Shown in pieces: positions 37,548 to 50,300 of a stretch of DNA of 64,000 nucleotides (its first letter is position 1; each line of letters begins with the position of its first letter). The notes below the pieces were generated by a model. That model was not told where the DNA came from, did no database searches, and saw nothing but the letters and a program-made list of their open reading frames with translations. Source of the DNA: Membranipora membranacea (taxonomy: Eukaryota > Bryozoa > Gymnolaemata > Cheilostomatida > Membraniporidae); assembly GCA_914767715.1 (NCBI GenBank), contig OU612067.1, forward strand, positions 17,859,001 to 17,923,000. The letters run 5' to 3'. The position numbers were made by a program, and so were the translations under genes.

Positions 37548-39152
37548 GTTTCTTGTTTATCAGTTGATGTCCAGTAATGCTGGTAAAATATATGTTGAGC
37601 ACTGGTAAAGGTATAAGGTGTAACGACCTTGATAATTCGTTAGTTGATACCAGGTGATTAGGGATCTGTTGTATATTACATATTAACCTGAAGTCTCTTT
37701 CCTGGAGAAGAAATGATGGATTGATTAGATTGATGGATAGATGGTAGAAAATATAGATACCACTTATGATGTTGCAAAAACCGAAATGATGATAACATAT
37801 AATGGTTGTTTTGTTGTCATGAAAAGGCCTAAAATGTTGTTATAGTGTAACTGCCTTTGCAACCTTTTTACTGATATAGGAAACATGGTCATATGCCATG
37901 CTAGCCTGTCATTTATCATGAAACATGTCAGCTTTGTTTCACGTTCACGCGACAACCCCCTCCCACCACATGACAAGGAGAACAACTCATTGACATCATG
38001 TTATGCAGCAGAAAGTGGGAGTTATTAATGTTAATTACCATATGACCAATCAATGATCATTGTCAGGTCTTTTTTGCATTTGGAATTTAATGTGTTTGTG
38101 TTACGATCATGATAAATACAGTGTCATCTGCATACACAAAACATGATGCGAATAAAGGATCCAAAACACGATGCAAATAGGCGTTTGAATCGTTTATATC
38201 CGTCTGTCGGTTAAAAAATTACCGACATTATATCAAGTTTGGTGAGACGCAGTGATTTCAGGGGTCCTATTATGATGTCAGAGCCCAAATTGGTATTTTG
38301 ACAACTTTTTTGCGAGGGACTACTAATCTAACTTCAAGTAAGCTCCTAACTTCGCCAACTTTTGATTGATCGACCCGATTCGTTCGATAAAAGATCCGTT
38401 GTACTCAAGAAGGTCCGAATATGTCCTCAGAATTTTTTGTAGCTCAATGGGAAAATGGAAAAAATGAGCAAAAAGACGTTTTTTTCACCAAAGAGCTCAA
38501 CTCATCCTAATATTCATACCGTGAATTGTTCGGATCCGAATGTCGGTTATAATTAATAATAGTTCTAATCAGGGCTGTGACCTGTGATTAAGATTCTTTT
38601 TTCGGAAATCCTGCCAAAATCGTAATTCAGTTCTAAAAGTTTGCTTGTAAATGTATGTAGCTAATTCTCAATGAAAATCGTCAAAAGAGCTACTTTCTTC
38701 CGCGCTCTATGGTAGGAGATCTTTATAGAATGAATTCAATTGAATTTGTCTATATTTGGAGTTACGTCACCTCATGGTCAAGCGCACCCTTAGATTGGGA
38801 GCGAATCGAAATGCGATGCAAATTGAATCAAACATCATCTTGACCTAGGTTTTAGATACTTGAGACAGAAAAGTGCGAACTTACACTAACATCTATTATT
38901 TTACTATAAACATTAAATTATTTAAATCAACACGTCACAGCATGATCAAATTCATTAATATTTTTTGATGGGCTGTTTGAGTCACCACCAAGTAGCGATA
39001 ATATACATATATTATTTATATACCAGCTTATAATTCTCTTTAAATTGAATGTACTATGCAATCTAAACTCATTAGCCCACAGGCAGCCTTTTTCGCATAT
39101 TACTGCATGTCAGAGTTTGTATAATGCAGTTATATTGGTCAGGATAATAACG
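37548..39152. other. Intergenic; dispersed repeat copy 2, no gene
   Basis: Copy 2 of the repeat described at 36716 lies at about 38276-38515. The rest, including the immediate upstream region of the receptor gene, shows no coding or clear promoter motif. The frame open from 39045 has no ATG before 39153. Confidence 0.5.
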
Positions 39153-42100
39153 ATGGCTATTTTTGTCAGTATAACACACTTAATAATTACCATCCTACTG
39201 GTAGACAATTACATCACTGTTTGTTCGGCGGGGTTCGATAAGTTCTCTGCGAAGGCTTACACCACCTGGAATCAGGTGCCAACTGAGCTACCAATTGGCT
39301 TATTGGATAGTAACACAGAGTCAGCTAATCAAACATGGAATACGGATCTATTAAACGGCACATGCTTCCAATACGATATAACAGGATTCGATCGATGTAA
39401 GTATTATGGAGATTGTTGCATGATGACTCCGGCTCGAGCCATGGAACAGCTTGTCAAAGGAACATTCTCCTGCCATGATGGCTTCTATATAGTAGACAAG
39501 TGTCCACAGCTAACAGAAAACAAAGAGCTGAAGAGGCTGTGCAACGAGCAGCACCTCGATTATCCAGGTTTGTAATTTTTGTTATTGATCTTCATCTCAA
39601 ACTCCACAAGATATATTTGTGTGAAAACTGTTCCATGTCAGGTGGTGTGCGCTGAAAACCTCTAAAGTAAATAATCCTTTCAGGGTTTTCATCACCAGTC
39701 ATGTTATAGCTTTTCACCAACGTTTACATAGTATGATTACTTTGGGACTTTCCATCGCAATTTTAAAAAGAAAGGCATCATCACAGAGCTAAAAAAAATT
39801 AGAGAATAATGTGATCCACAAAACCACCTAGTGGTTTAACCAAACACTACTTACCGGGGCGACCCCAATTTATAAATATTATAGCTGCCATGTTTTAAAT
39901 GACCGCTCAGCTCTTTTTGTTCACTACAATGATTAACTGAAGTTATGGTTTAATTTTCAGGCCGCTCAACAAACTTTGTTTTTATATAGTATACATTTGA
40001 ATAAGAAATTATGAATTATTACAGCGTATAAATTAATCAAATACATAATAATTAAAAACAATAATGCTTAATATGATACTCCTTTTATTTCAGCAAATCA
40101 CTTATTGCAATTGTTAACATAGGCTACATTATAAACATTTATATTTTTGTTCCTGAGGGTCTTGTCTTATATATGCAGTGTAAGGGAAGGGCTCCATCTA
40201 TATATAAGACAGTAGTTATCTTGACAACCACAAGATAGGATTGCTAAAAAAAATTCCTCAAAACAATAACTTCAGCATACTGCAAATGAGGAGCAAAAAC
40301 TGCGAGTTCAAAAAATCTTGAAATAATATGACCTCCTGCTGTGCAGAACAATTTTGTGCAAATCCTCGGAAATTATGGAGGTTAATTGACATCCCAGACA
40401 ATCTAGAATAATGCATTTCGTTGTTCTCCGTAATTTTGTCTTTATTTATTGCTATACCTAAAAAGATTTTTTGTGCTTATAATTTTTTTTTATCAGATAT
40501 GCATGACATCATAAAAATTTACACTTATACTTTATGGCACTTTATAATTAAAAAGGTTGATTAAAATCGAATGTCATATCACACGCCACATCCCGAAGCA
40601 TGGGCGGCGAAATATTATTTTGCATTAATGGCAAGGCCGCAATGTCTGCGCCAATTTGCTCTCTGTTTGCAGGCAGGTTGGAGCACACCTGGGGGCCAAC
40701 CAACCCCCAGTAGTCGATAGACTGCAGTGGGATTCGAACCCACGACCTTTATCACTTACGTGTTGTAGGACCGGCGCTCTAACCAACTGAGCCACCTCCT
40801 ACTCGGTTATGCCGGGATGGTAAAGTTGAAGGCCACTTCTCAGAGTCTCCCATCCTGACAATTTGATTAGCCTGAGATCATATACTGACAAGCCTGAGAT
40901 CATATACTGACAAACAAACAAACACAAAGTTTCCCCTTATCGTGATATTATATTTTCTTTTGTACCAGATATATCGTTGAGAAGGTGGCCTGTGCGCGGC
41001 GTTGTCAACCATGTCACATACAAGAACATCTACTGTGCACTTTGTAATGGTCTCAATCCCTTCTCTAAAGTCGATCTCACTCAGGATAACATAAGGAGGT
41101 AAGAGGCGGGAGCTGTCCCAGTGCTAGGGATTGTCGTGAGCCTGCGAGTTTTTCAGTTGTAATAGTGTGAATTTACCGCACAGGAGTGTTTTGTCTCTCC
41201 ATCTTAGGTTTCTTGAGGGTAGCAGCCACGCAGCTCTATTTCAGTTTCAATTCAGTTTAAATTGCCAGAAGAGAGGCAAGATAACTCAAACAATTGGATT
41301 ACTAGATCATACTGGATCAGCCCATTGGCACTGCCACAAGAAGGTTTCCTGACAATAACCTTAGTTTGACCATTTACTTCTGGCAGATTTTCCGACTCAT
41401 ATATGGTGAATGCGAGTATATACAGAGTGGAGTGGTGGCCGGCGTTGATACGATGTAAGAGTAGTGATATAGATGTCTACATTCAAGATGAAACTTCCTA
41501 TCAGAACTATATGGAGCTCTTAGACAGGTATGAATTATTCTAAGTGCTCAGACGGCTCAAATGCACTAACTCGCACTGGAGCTGTCTGAGCACTTAGACA
41601 TTCTGATGAATAATCGTTATCTTTGGCTCTCTATAGTTAAGGTAATTATCAGATTATTTAATAAAATTTCCCTGGGCGGTGGTGTTTTAACCATAAGCTG
41701 TCACCAATCTAGAAAAAGTTTTGATTCGAACAGCGAATGCTTCGGTATCAGGGTTGGCTTGAGATGGGAAATGTTACGTGCTCTTGAGATGGGCTCTTAT
41801 CAGGTGCTCTTGAGCAGCTGAGGTACAAATAATTAAAACAAAACCGAGGTCATGAAGATAGCATTCTGACAAAACGGTCCTGTGTCTGGAATATTTTGCT
41901 ACTTCATTTATGGACCTTTTTCATTGATACTCAAGCATATCTATTTACATGCTAAACTTTATTTTAACGTTAATGAAACCAAACCAAATATTGTCACAAA
42001 TTGTCATTCATTAATTTTTCAGATCCTGTAAGATACATTACAAACCGCCCGAAACACCGGACATGTGTGTTGAGTCAGTGAAGAGTTGCCCTTCCGACTA

Positions 42101-45100
42101 CCATCATGAAATTATTAGCCTTTGCGAAAATGGTCCAGCTAATTATATAGAAATAGGAGAGTCCTATTATTGGAACCAGTTTTGCGCTCAGTGTAATGGT
42201 GTAGATTTGCAAATTTCAAAACCAGTGAGTTTCACTCAGAAGAGCATGAACGATCTCGAGTTAAAATGGGTATCAGGAGCATTACAAGTAGAATCAGAAA
42301 TGCTGAAGGATACCCATGACTTACTAGCAGCTCTTCAACCAAAGCTGAGTGACAGTGGTGTTGAGTTAACAGTCGGTGATGAGAGTTTTGTGAATCTTAC
42401 TGGTAGAGTTGATGTGACATGCTCATACTTTGTGGACGATTCATTGGATTTCTGTCAGCAGAACACCATTGACTTTCAAGGTCAAAGTGAAAACTACCCT
42501 GTGTGGAACTTTGGAGCAATATCTTGCTACAGCCCTTACCAAAAAGTGTGTGAATGGTATATCCAGGCCTCACAGAATAGTAACAAGACCTGTTCTTCAG
42601 TTGGGTGCAACAATAAATCAATCCTTGATCCGCATTCATTAGAATGTATCAATTTAAATCAGTTCGTCGTAAGTCCACAGAAGCTCAACGATATACCGTG
42701 GAATTCCAAGCCACTTTGCGACTATCAGAGTCAATGTAAGGCAGCCAATCTCGGCCTTATCAGGGAGGAGGAGCTAAATTGTTACTGTGACACATTCTGT
42801 GTCTACTTCAATGACTGCTGCGCCGACTCAGAGTTCAAAGCCAACTCCAGCACCATTCTTGAATCAGATGTATTCGGATGTTATAGAGATCCTCTTCAGC
42901 CAGAACAATACAGCAAATGGTTCCTCTGGGGAGTCACAGAAATTGTCAAATGTCCGAGCGGCTACTCTGCTAACTCAACCATTATAGAGCTTTGTGATGA
43001 AAGCTTGACTTGGGGTCACAGAAACAACCTGAAGTGGGACCTGCTGAAGATACCTGTCACAGACCCCAACACTGGTTTGAGGTATGAAACTATGATTTTA
43101 ATACATGACACTCATTTGATCCGTTGAGTCTAAGTGTAAAATTAAAACATGTTCATAAAGGACCTATGAGCAATATCAAATAGAGTATATAAAATAATAG
43201 CTCTATATGTAATCCAACCTATGGACAGTTGCTCAAAAAGTGTCTCTATGTTGCAAGGTCAATGGAAGAAAGGAAGTGGCCTGTGTTGGAGGTGTAAGTT
43301 ACACCATCATTGGTCTAACATAATTGGTCTAACATCACACATCACAATTGGTCTGTGCCTTAATGTTTACAGGTATGGAAATGTCTTCTGTGCAAAATGC
43401 CATGGAGTGGAGGATATACTTTACTGGAAGGTAGAATTGTCCGCATTGACACATCCAGCTGGTGTATGTGAGAAACGGCTAAGCGATTTCACTATAGAAA
43501 CACTGCGGACATTGAGAAGTAATCCTACCCTGGCCCAAGTCACAGATAAGTAAGTGTCCTCTTAGAACTGTTGTCCAAAGTACCTACGTATTCAGTATTG
43601 ATCAAAGTGAATTTTGTTAGATAAAGAATTAGTTTAAGTGTGATTCTTTTTCCCTGCTTTTCTAGCCAGCCGGCCCCCCTTTTCTATTGTTAGCAAGAAA
43701 TCAAAACCACCTAGGCCCAAAGTAACATGAGAATTTGTTCTCTTTTTGATGAGCTTGTACTGCTATAATGTCTTGTTGAATTTTTGAGCGTTACCAAAAA
43801 CCAACACTGGAATAAATGTGTTGAGTAATTATGACAAGAAATAAAAAACTGATAAGTAAGCTGAGTCAGTTTCATCAATTTGATTTTTCTCCAGGTGTTA
43901 TGTAAAATCTTACCATCCACCAGATGGTAATGATAACTATCGGCGATGTCGGGATGATGCAAAAGAGTATATCGCAACATGCCCAAAAGACAAACAAGAC
44001 TGGAAAGTTTCTGAACAGTGCCGAGAAGAGCCCGCATCATTTGTTTACGGAAGCAATAATGTTGAGTCACAGATAAACAAGGATCGTTTAGACACGAGTT
44101 ACTCTGAACAACTTTTTAGATCTATTACGTTTAGAAAGCACCAGTCTGCATACAGGTATAGAAATAGCTACTGCGCCACTTGTAACGGAGCAGCATGGTT
44201 AGGCTGTAAGGTAGTTAAAGGTATTGAGATAAGCTCTGAGGAGATTGATCTCTGGTATAAGATTAGGAGAAAGCGAAATAAATCACTGACCAACTTTGTT
44301 GTGGATCTGAATAAGAGGAAATGTGCCATGACTTCAGATATTTTCATGACATACAGTAATCCTGAAACAGGTTTAGATGAATGTAGCAGGGTGACAGAGA
44401 GCTTAAGAACATGTCCATGTGGAACTCAGTATGACTACTCGGAAGGGGGGTGTAAGCATACACCCTACTTCAGCCCATATTGTTCTCAACAACAGGTGAG
44501 ATTATTGCCAGGTGACTCTAATAAGCAGATTGACTATACATCTCTAACTTGTGAGCACCAACGTGTCCTACCCCTTAATGTGACAGAAGCTGCTGAGATG
44601 TGCATGTTATGTGCTGAAACTCCTAACCGACCAAATTGTCATAGAGTGTTCTTATATCCAACACAATTCTCCCAGGTAACTTACCCATCGATACACTGCT
44701 TGAACACCCTGGATCCAAATCTATCATTGATGGCAGTTTGTGAAGTTACTGCTCCTCCAAACCGTTGCTTTCAATCTTTATCGTATGGTGGTGTGGGTTC
44801 TGGTTTAAGTATGGGGACAATTGAGAGAGAAACAATTCTACTCAATTCTGTGGCAATACGCTATGACCCATCTCATTTTCAATTAGTGATTCCAGCGCAC
44901 ACCAAATCCAAACAAGATTTAGGTTTGGAACTTCTATACGCTAGTTCAGTGGCAGGGGATGATGAGTTGTGTTCAGAATATTCTATGGTGACAAATACCT
45001 CAGAAACGTTCCAAGTCTGTGAGGATGGAATGCTAGTCTCGATTTTAAGTGGTGAAACATTCAAGGATTTTGTTATAAAGGGTGACGAACTTGGTCTTTG

Positions 45101-46046
45101 TATAAAGTATAAATTCATCGGCTTCTCACTCAATCTCAGAGACTACATCCTGTCCGCAGTTTCCATCGTGGTGGTTCTTATCTTTATCATTCATTACTTC
45201 TCTAAACAAAGAAAGACTCTAACAAGCAAATTTGTAGTCAGCTCTCTTGCTAGTTTGATTCCAGCGCTTGTTAGCTTTTGTCTCACAAATTCATTCACGG
45301 AATCACAGATATCATGCAGAATTGTTGCAACGGTGACTCAATATTTTATGATCAGTGTGCATAGTTGGACTTGTGCCTTAGCTCTCTGGATGGTGCAAGG
45401 CCTAACTCGGCTGAGATTGGTTCAAGATACCGGTCCAAAAGTTTACCTCAAGTATGCTCTGTTCGCCTGGTTATTGCCATGCCCGTTTATTGCAGCGGCT
45501 CTTCTATTAGACAATTATGCTTATGATCCTCTTTACCCAGTCTATTCCAAACATTTCTGTTTTATAGCTGACGGACGTATACGGGTGGTAGTTTTTACGG
45601 GTCCAATTTATCTCATCATACTTATCAATGTCATGCTCTGTATAATAGCTATCATCAAAGTGATGAATTCAGGTAAAAATGTGAGCCAGGCAGACAAGAG
45701 ACGGACAAAAAAGAAAATTATGACCATCACGAAACTGCAAGCAGTGTTTGGTCTTCATTGGGTACTGATTTTCTTCACAGAAATAAAAGGTCCCCATGTA
45801 GTATACATATGGGGTATACTGAACACACTGGTTACTCTTCAGGGTGTGACTGTAGTTTTGACACAGATTATCGATCTGGACTCGTTATCCAAGGTTTCTC
45901 GCATGGTGAGGTCTGTATCAGGCTATAGTAATAAAACTAGCTCATTTACTTTGAGCAGCTCTAAGAGCAGTGGTCAACTGAATAGATCAACAAAGAGCAA
46001 TAATGGTTGTGAGGTTCTCCGTCCTTTGCGTGATCAGCCTATTTGA
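39153..46046 (+). CDS. Class B / Methuselah-like 7TM receptor with a modular Cys-rich ectodomain, complete, 6 exons, 1357 aa
   Basis: Exons: 39153-39567, 40969-41098, 41387-41527, 42023-43081, 43373-43549, 43895-46046 (4074 nt, phases agree, stop TGA). The ATG at 39153 opens a signal peptide (MAIFVSITHLIITILLVDNY). The ectodomain of about 1050 residues has four copies of a Cys module ending in NIYCALCNG (158-166), NQFCAQCNG (280-288), NVFCAKCHG (585-593) and NSYCATCNG (731-739). Most copies have a preceding CP and LC or QC pair. Somatomedin-B-like segments are DRCKYYGDCC in exon 1 and CYCDTFCVYFNDCC in exon 4. TM1 starts near residue 1058 (YILSAVSIVVVLIFIIHYF) and seven segments follow, with WTCALALWMVQGL in TM3 and LQAVFGLHWVLIFF in TM6. 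No GPS autoproteolysis motif is evident, which favours a Methuselah-like over an adhesion-GPCR label. Ligand unknown. The cytoplasmic tail is short and Ser-rich. Confidence 0.88.
40600..40802 (-). mobile_element. tRNA-derived SINE in receptor intron 1
   Basis: On the minus strand from about 40800, TGGCTCAGTTGG (A box) is followed by GGTTCGAATCC (B box) within the T-arm GTGGGTTCGAATCCCAC. The 7-base acceptor stem cannot pair, so it is a SINE head rather than a working tRNA. Downstream is a GGGGGTTGGTTGGCCCCC palindrome (40689-40710). The 3' end is not defined. Confidence 0.75.
40870..40914. repeat. 22-bp direct duplication
   Basis: AGCCTGAGATCATATACTGA plus CA occurs twice in a row just beyond the 5' side of the SINE head. 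It may be an imprecise target-site duplication or a small slippage event. Confidence 0.7.
41539..41598. mobile_element. Palindromic mini-MITE, copy 2
   Basis: TCTAAGTGCTCAGACGGCTC pairs with GAGCTGTCTGAGCACTTAGA. The arms match those of the 101-bp element at 20930-21030, with a shorter centre (CACTAACTCGCA shared). It begins only 11 bases past the splice donor of receptor exon 3. Flanks ATGAATTA and ATGAATAA resemble an 8-bp duplication but do not abut the palindrome on the right. Confidence 0.75.
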
Positions 46047-47309
46047 AGTTTAACATGCTGTTAACACCTTGCTCGTAGTAGACCTGCAACAATTCAGGTT
46101 ATTTGGTACCCTTTTCTGTATCACACATTGTTTTGAGATTACACGAGCTGACTGGAAAGAAAATTCACCCTTGTTTCCATTTCCATATGACATTACAACC
46201 AGTGGCATTAAAAAAAACAGCTGGTATAACATTGCACGAGAGAGCAAATAATATTGCAGCACAAACTTATTCTATCAAAATTCAATCTAAGGATTAAATT
46301 TGGTAGGAAATAACTGTTTGAGTCAATTATCCATACATAGGTTTTTTTTTATAATAAAATATAAGTTATACACGCATACGTCAGAGTGTCTATTTTTTGC
46401 ATTTTGCTTTGCTAAAATATTATAGTGTCATGCAGTGCATGTTTAGATATTACTATAGCATGTTTCCTAGAAATCTATAAGATATTCATTTCCAACAAAA
46501 CTGATGTTCTTTTGCACCTCACATAATACCATAAATATTTTGATGTGCAATCCCTAATTGTGCATTATCTTTCCATTCTCTTCTGCACTTGATAAATGGT
46601 CAAGTGGGATTTGAGCTTTAGATTCGCACTCTTGGCCATGCGTGGCATCTTTATTAGTTCTTAGTACGAATTTATGTTTCTCTAAATTATTCATACATAG
46701 ACCTATTATAGTTGTTGGATCATTTCCATACAATATACTTTAATAATGTTTATGAATAATAAAAATAATACTAATTGTGAATGCTTTATCAGTTTAACAT
46801 GAAAAATTAACAACATAGATAAAGATGAACATCACGCTGTGATATGTATATCCTATATTTTGACATTTCACCCAACAGACAATAGCGTAGGTCGATATTA
46901 TAACTTGTCTAACCCAGTTAGTATAGCATAGAGCTGACTCATCTCTATAGCAACTTTAGAGTCTACAGAATCGAGTGTTCATATAAACTGATTAACATCA
47001 TATATTTGAAAAGTTGATAAGCTACGAGGTGTGAATTTGGTTGAACCCGACTGGCTGTCAATGTAATATTTTCTCATAACTCCGAGGTCAAATCTTAACG
47101 GTAACGGTAACAGTCTTGTATCACGCCATGTACAGTTATGAAAATAATAATTGTATTATAAGTGATTGATGAGGGCCAGCTATTAAAGTTAACTTCATTA
47201 TTAAGTGGATTTTCCCATAATAAGAGAAATGTAATTCAATAAATATAAATGTATTATAGAAGTATATATGTAGTATTATGTAGTATAGAAGAAACTGAGA
47301 CAGACAGTT
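46047..47309. other. Convergent 3' flanks of the receptor and CDC45
   Basis: This holds the 3' UTRs of both genes. No coding sequence is seen. The minus-strand hexamer AATAAA at 46650-46655 could end CDC45, but it is about 650 bases past the stop and uncertain. Confidence 0.55.
46353..46358 (+). promoter_or_regulatory. Poly(A) signal of the receptor gene
   Basis: AATAAA about 300 bases after the receptor stop codon, following a run of Ts. Confidence 0.6.
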
Positions 47310-50300
47310 TTATGCGCTGAGAAGATCGAGCAACCCTTCTAAGAACAACTCCAAATCATCCTTGTGTAGCTTGATCACTGTAAGAATAAAAAATAGCAGC
47401 ACATGACGAGAGGAGGACTTGTAAAAGCCTGTAGACTAATTGTGACAATGTGATTCATTGGCAGCTAAATTTCCTTCTTACTATTAGCGTTAGACTGTAG
47501 AAGAATGCAGGTAACAGTATCTTTGTGCTTAGGTAGTGTTGAGAATTACATATTATTGTCAACCTTAGCATAGTCTCTCTGCAAAGTTTGACTGGCGAAG
47601 TTCAATTACATATGCAGACAAAAGCTATTGGAACATAATCACGGTACTTTCATGAGGGGTAAACTCACTTATATCAAACTCTTCTAGTTATAAGATTTAG
47701 AGAAATCGCTTCAATGACAACAGGTATGGCTAAATATTAAAAACATGCTGTGAATCAATATTGTGCGATACAATGCTGCATTTATTTTCACCCTCTTAGG
47801 TAGCTTATTCCAATGCAAGATTAGCAACAAGCCTGATATAATGTTTTCGATATGATATTCGATCAAACACAGTAATGAAGAACTAGTACAGTATATATAT
47901 ATATATATATATGTATATAATATGTATGTATATATGTATGTATATATGTATATATATTATATATATATTTATGAATATGTGGAATGATGTACTTGTCTAC
48001 ATACCATGGCTGTCTAGATAATGGTGATGAGTTCTGCATTGTGTATTCTGTCGAACTGTTTTGAAAACCTCTCCAAATATGCTGGAATCGAAATAAAATA
48101 CAGAACAGTGAATCAACATTTATATCAAAGTTTTCCTCTGATATCTATTTGCTGAAAATTGAAGATTGTGTGACCTTCTTTTGGAAAAGTGTTTATATTA
48201 ATTAATTAATATTAATGAGATTTTATGAGGTCAACATAAAACATCTGCTGAGATTGCTACCACTGGCTGCAACCAAGCTTTGTTGGGGGTTGGTTGGTCC
48301 CCCCACCAACAAAGCTTGTCAAGACAGCTTAAATGTCAGTACTTTGTTTGATTACACTATGAGAAGACATACTTGCGACAGTTATCATTTTTGATAGAGT
48401 CCATTGGAGGTATTCCGACGACGAGAGTGTAATCCTGAGATACACCCAGAGAACAGAGCATAAGTAAAGGCAGCTCCCTTCTCTTCTTACTACATTTCTG
48501 CAACGATAAAAAAAACTCACGTCTTGAAACCCAGTGATACCGTGTGAGAAACCTTGATGTTGCTTGGTTTTTTTTTCTGGTGTCGGTATGGGTCTACGGA
48601 CTGTATCCTAATGTGGCCCAGGAGCATTTGACGTCGGACACCGCCGCGATCCGCCGGGAATTGAACACGAGACCACTCGATTGAACGACCCATGCCCATG
48701 GCCACTCCCTTACATTTCTGTAACAATACTACTTTACTTAAATTATTTGTCTGACTGATTACAGACAGGTGCTGGATTTGGAAGCTGACAATCATAGAAG
48801 AATTGTAACTTCCATTTGACAGGTGGCCATAAAATATTTTCAGGACACATATATTTCTTCATTTCTTGGACATTTGAGCTGCGATTCAGAGCTATAAAAA
48901 GATTCCCCAATGCAATCAGTACAGGAAAAGACTTTTTATTGAAAATCTAACAAGGAAACTTTACCATACTAAATATTATTAGCCCTGTCACAACCAAAAC
49001 AACAAAAGTGGCTGGTGACAAGGCTTAAATATCATGGCCAAGTCACTGCAAATTGGGTTTTGATCACATGCATAATCATTTCCAGAAAATAATATTAAAT
49101 TGGGACATCCTTGTCAGGCCTAATAACTTCAGAAAATTCCAAATTTAAAGCTATGAATCATCACCAGCTAGCCAGTCTACTCAGAACAAACCAAAGTTGA
49201 CAATGTATATATTGCAGGTCTTACCTCGCTGCTTATAAAAGCCTCAAGAGTGAAGTGGGCTAACCTCTCTAACATGATAGGAGCTCTGAAATACACCGCT
49301 TCAGGAGAACCCTACAATATATACATAAGTGTAATATATATATATATATATAATAAATACTCTTCAAATCAGAAAACAAATAAAAATGTACCAGAGAAAT
49401 AAATTGATGTGGAGAGCGATGACAGATTCACTGTTTATTAGCAGGATAGAAAGTTGTTGACATCAATATACTACCAGCTGAACTATCTATAACAACAAGG
49501 ATATGATATTTGCAACAGTTGGTGGGCTTTTTGTTACAACCAGTTGGTTCTTTTTATCAAAAGATCCAAATTTGAGATCATTGTATAGAGTATTTTGTTT
49601 CTCAGATAGATACAACATGACTTGTTACTCATATCCACATGTGGTCGAATACATACTACAATACAGTGTAAGCTGGTTAATTCAGACTTTAAAATTCAGA
49701 ACTCCTGTTAATTCAGACACGGAAAAACTGGTCCCTTCAGCCAGATCTCAATGCATTCTAATGTCACTTAATCCAGACTCTGCTTAATTAGTACAAATTT
49801 TTGTGGTCCCCAGAGGTTTGAATTAAGTGGACTGCACTGTATATGGTCACATAATATACACATAAATACATACCTCGTTAATGATGGCGTAGAGGAAAGC
49901 GTTTGTAGGCGTGACAGCATTAGTACTGAGCATAAACTGGACCTGAGTCATCAGTATAGACTGTAATTTTATAGCATGGTGGATACTCTTCTCAAATAAC
50001 TGTGTGTTGGCCCTAGAAAATTTATTGAAAAGATGTCATATTAAGTTGAATACTGCTTCATAGAGATTCTTGCCTTGGCTATTAAGTGAGGGAGGGGGGG
50101 TGTAGTTGAAGGACAACATCATGTCATGTTCTCGTACCAAAGACTCCGCCTGACATACCCTCATATCGAAAACACTGATAGCAGACTGAACATAGCAGGG
50201 CTAGAAAATATCACTATACAACTGGAGCACCAATGCCAACGATACGCCGATCGCATTCGCGCAGACACATCTCACGCCCTCCATGACTGCATCAACACGG

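Noticed and set aside
39045-39152. Longer N-terminus of the receptor from 39045
   Set aside because: That frame opens with TTG, not ATG, and the ATG at 39153 begins a convincing signal peptide.
40721-40800. A functional tRNA gene on the minus strand
   Set aside because: A and B boxes and the T-arm are good, but the acceptor stem does not pair and a SINE-like body follows.
44879-45133. Minus-strand frame within the receptor's last exon
   Set aside because: Antisense shadow of the receptor coding sequence.
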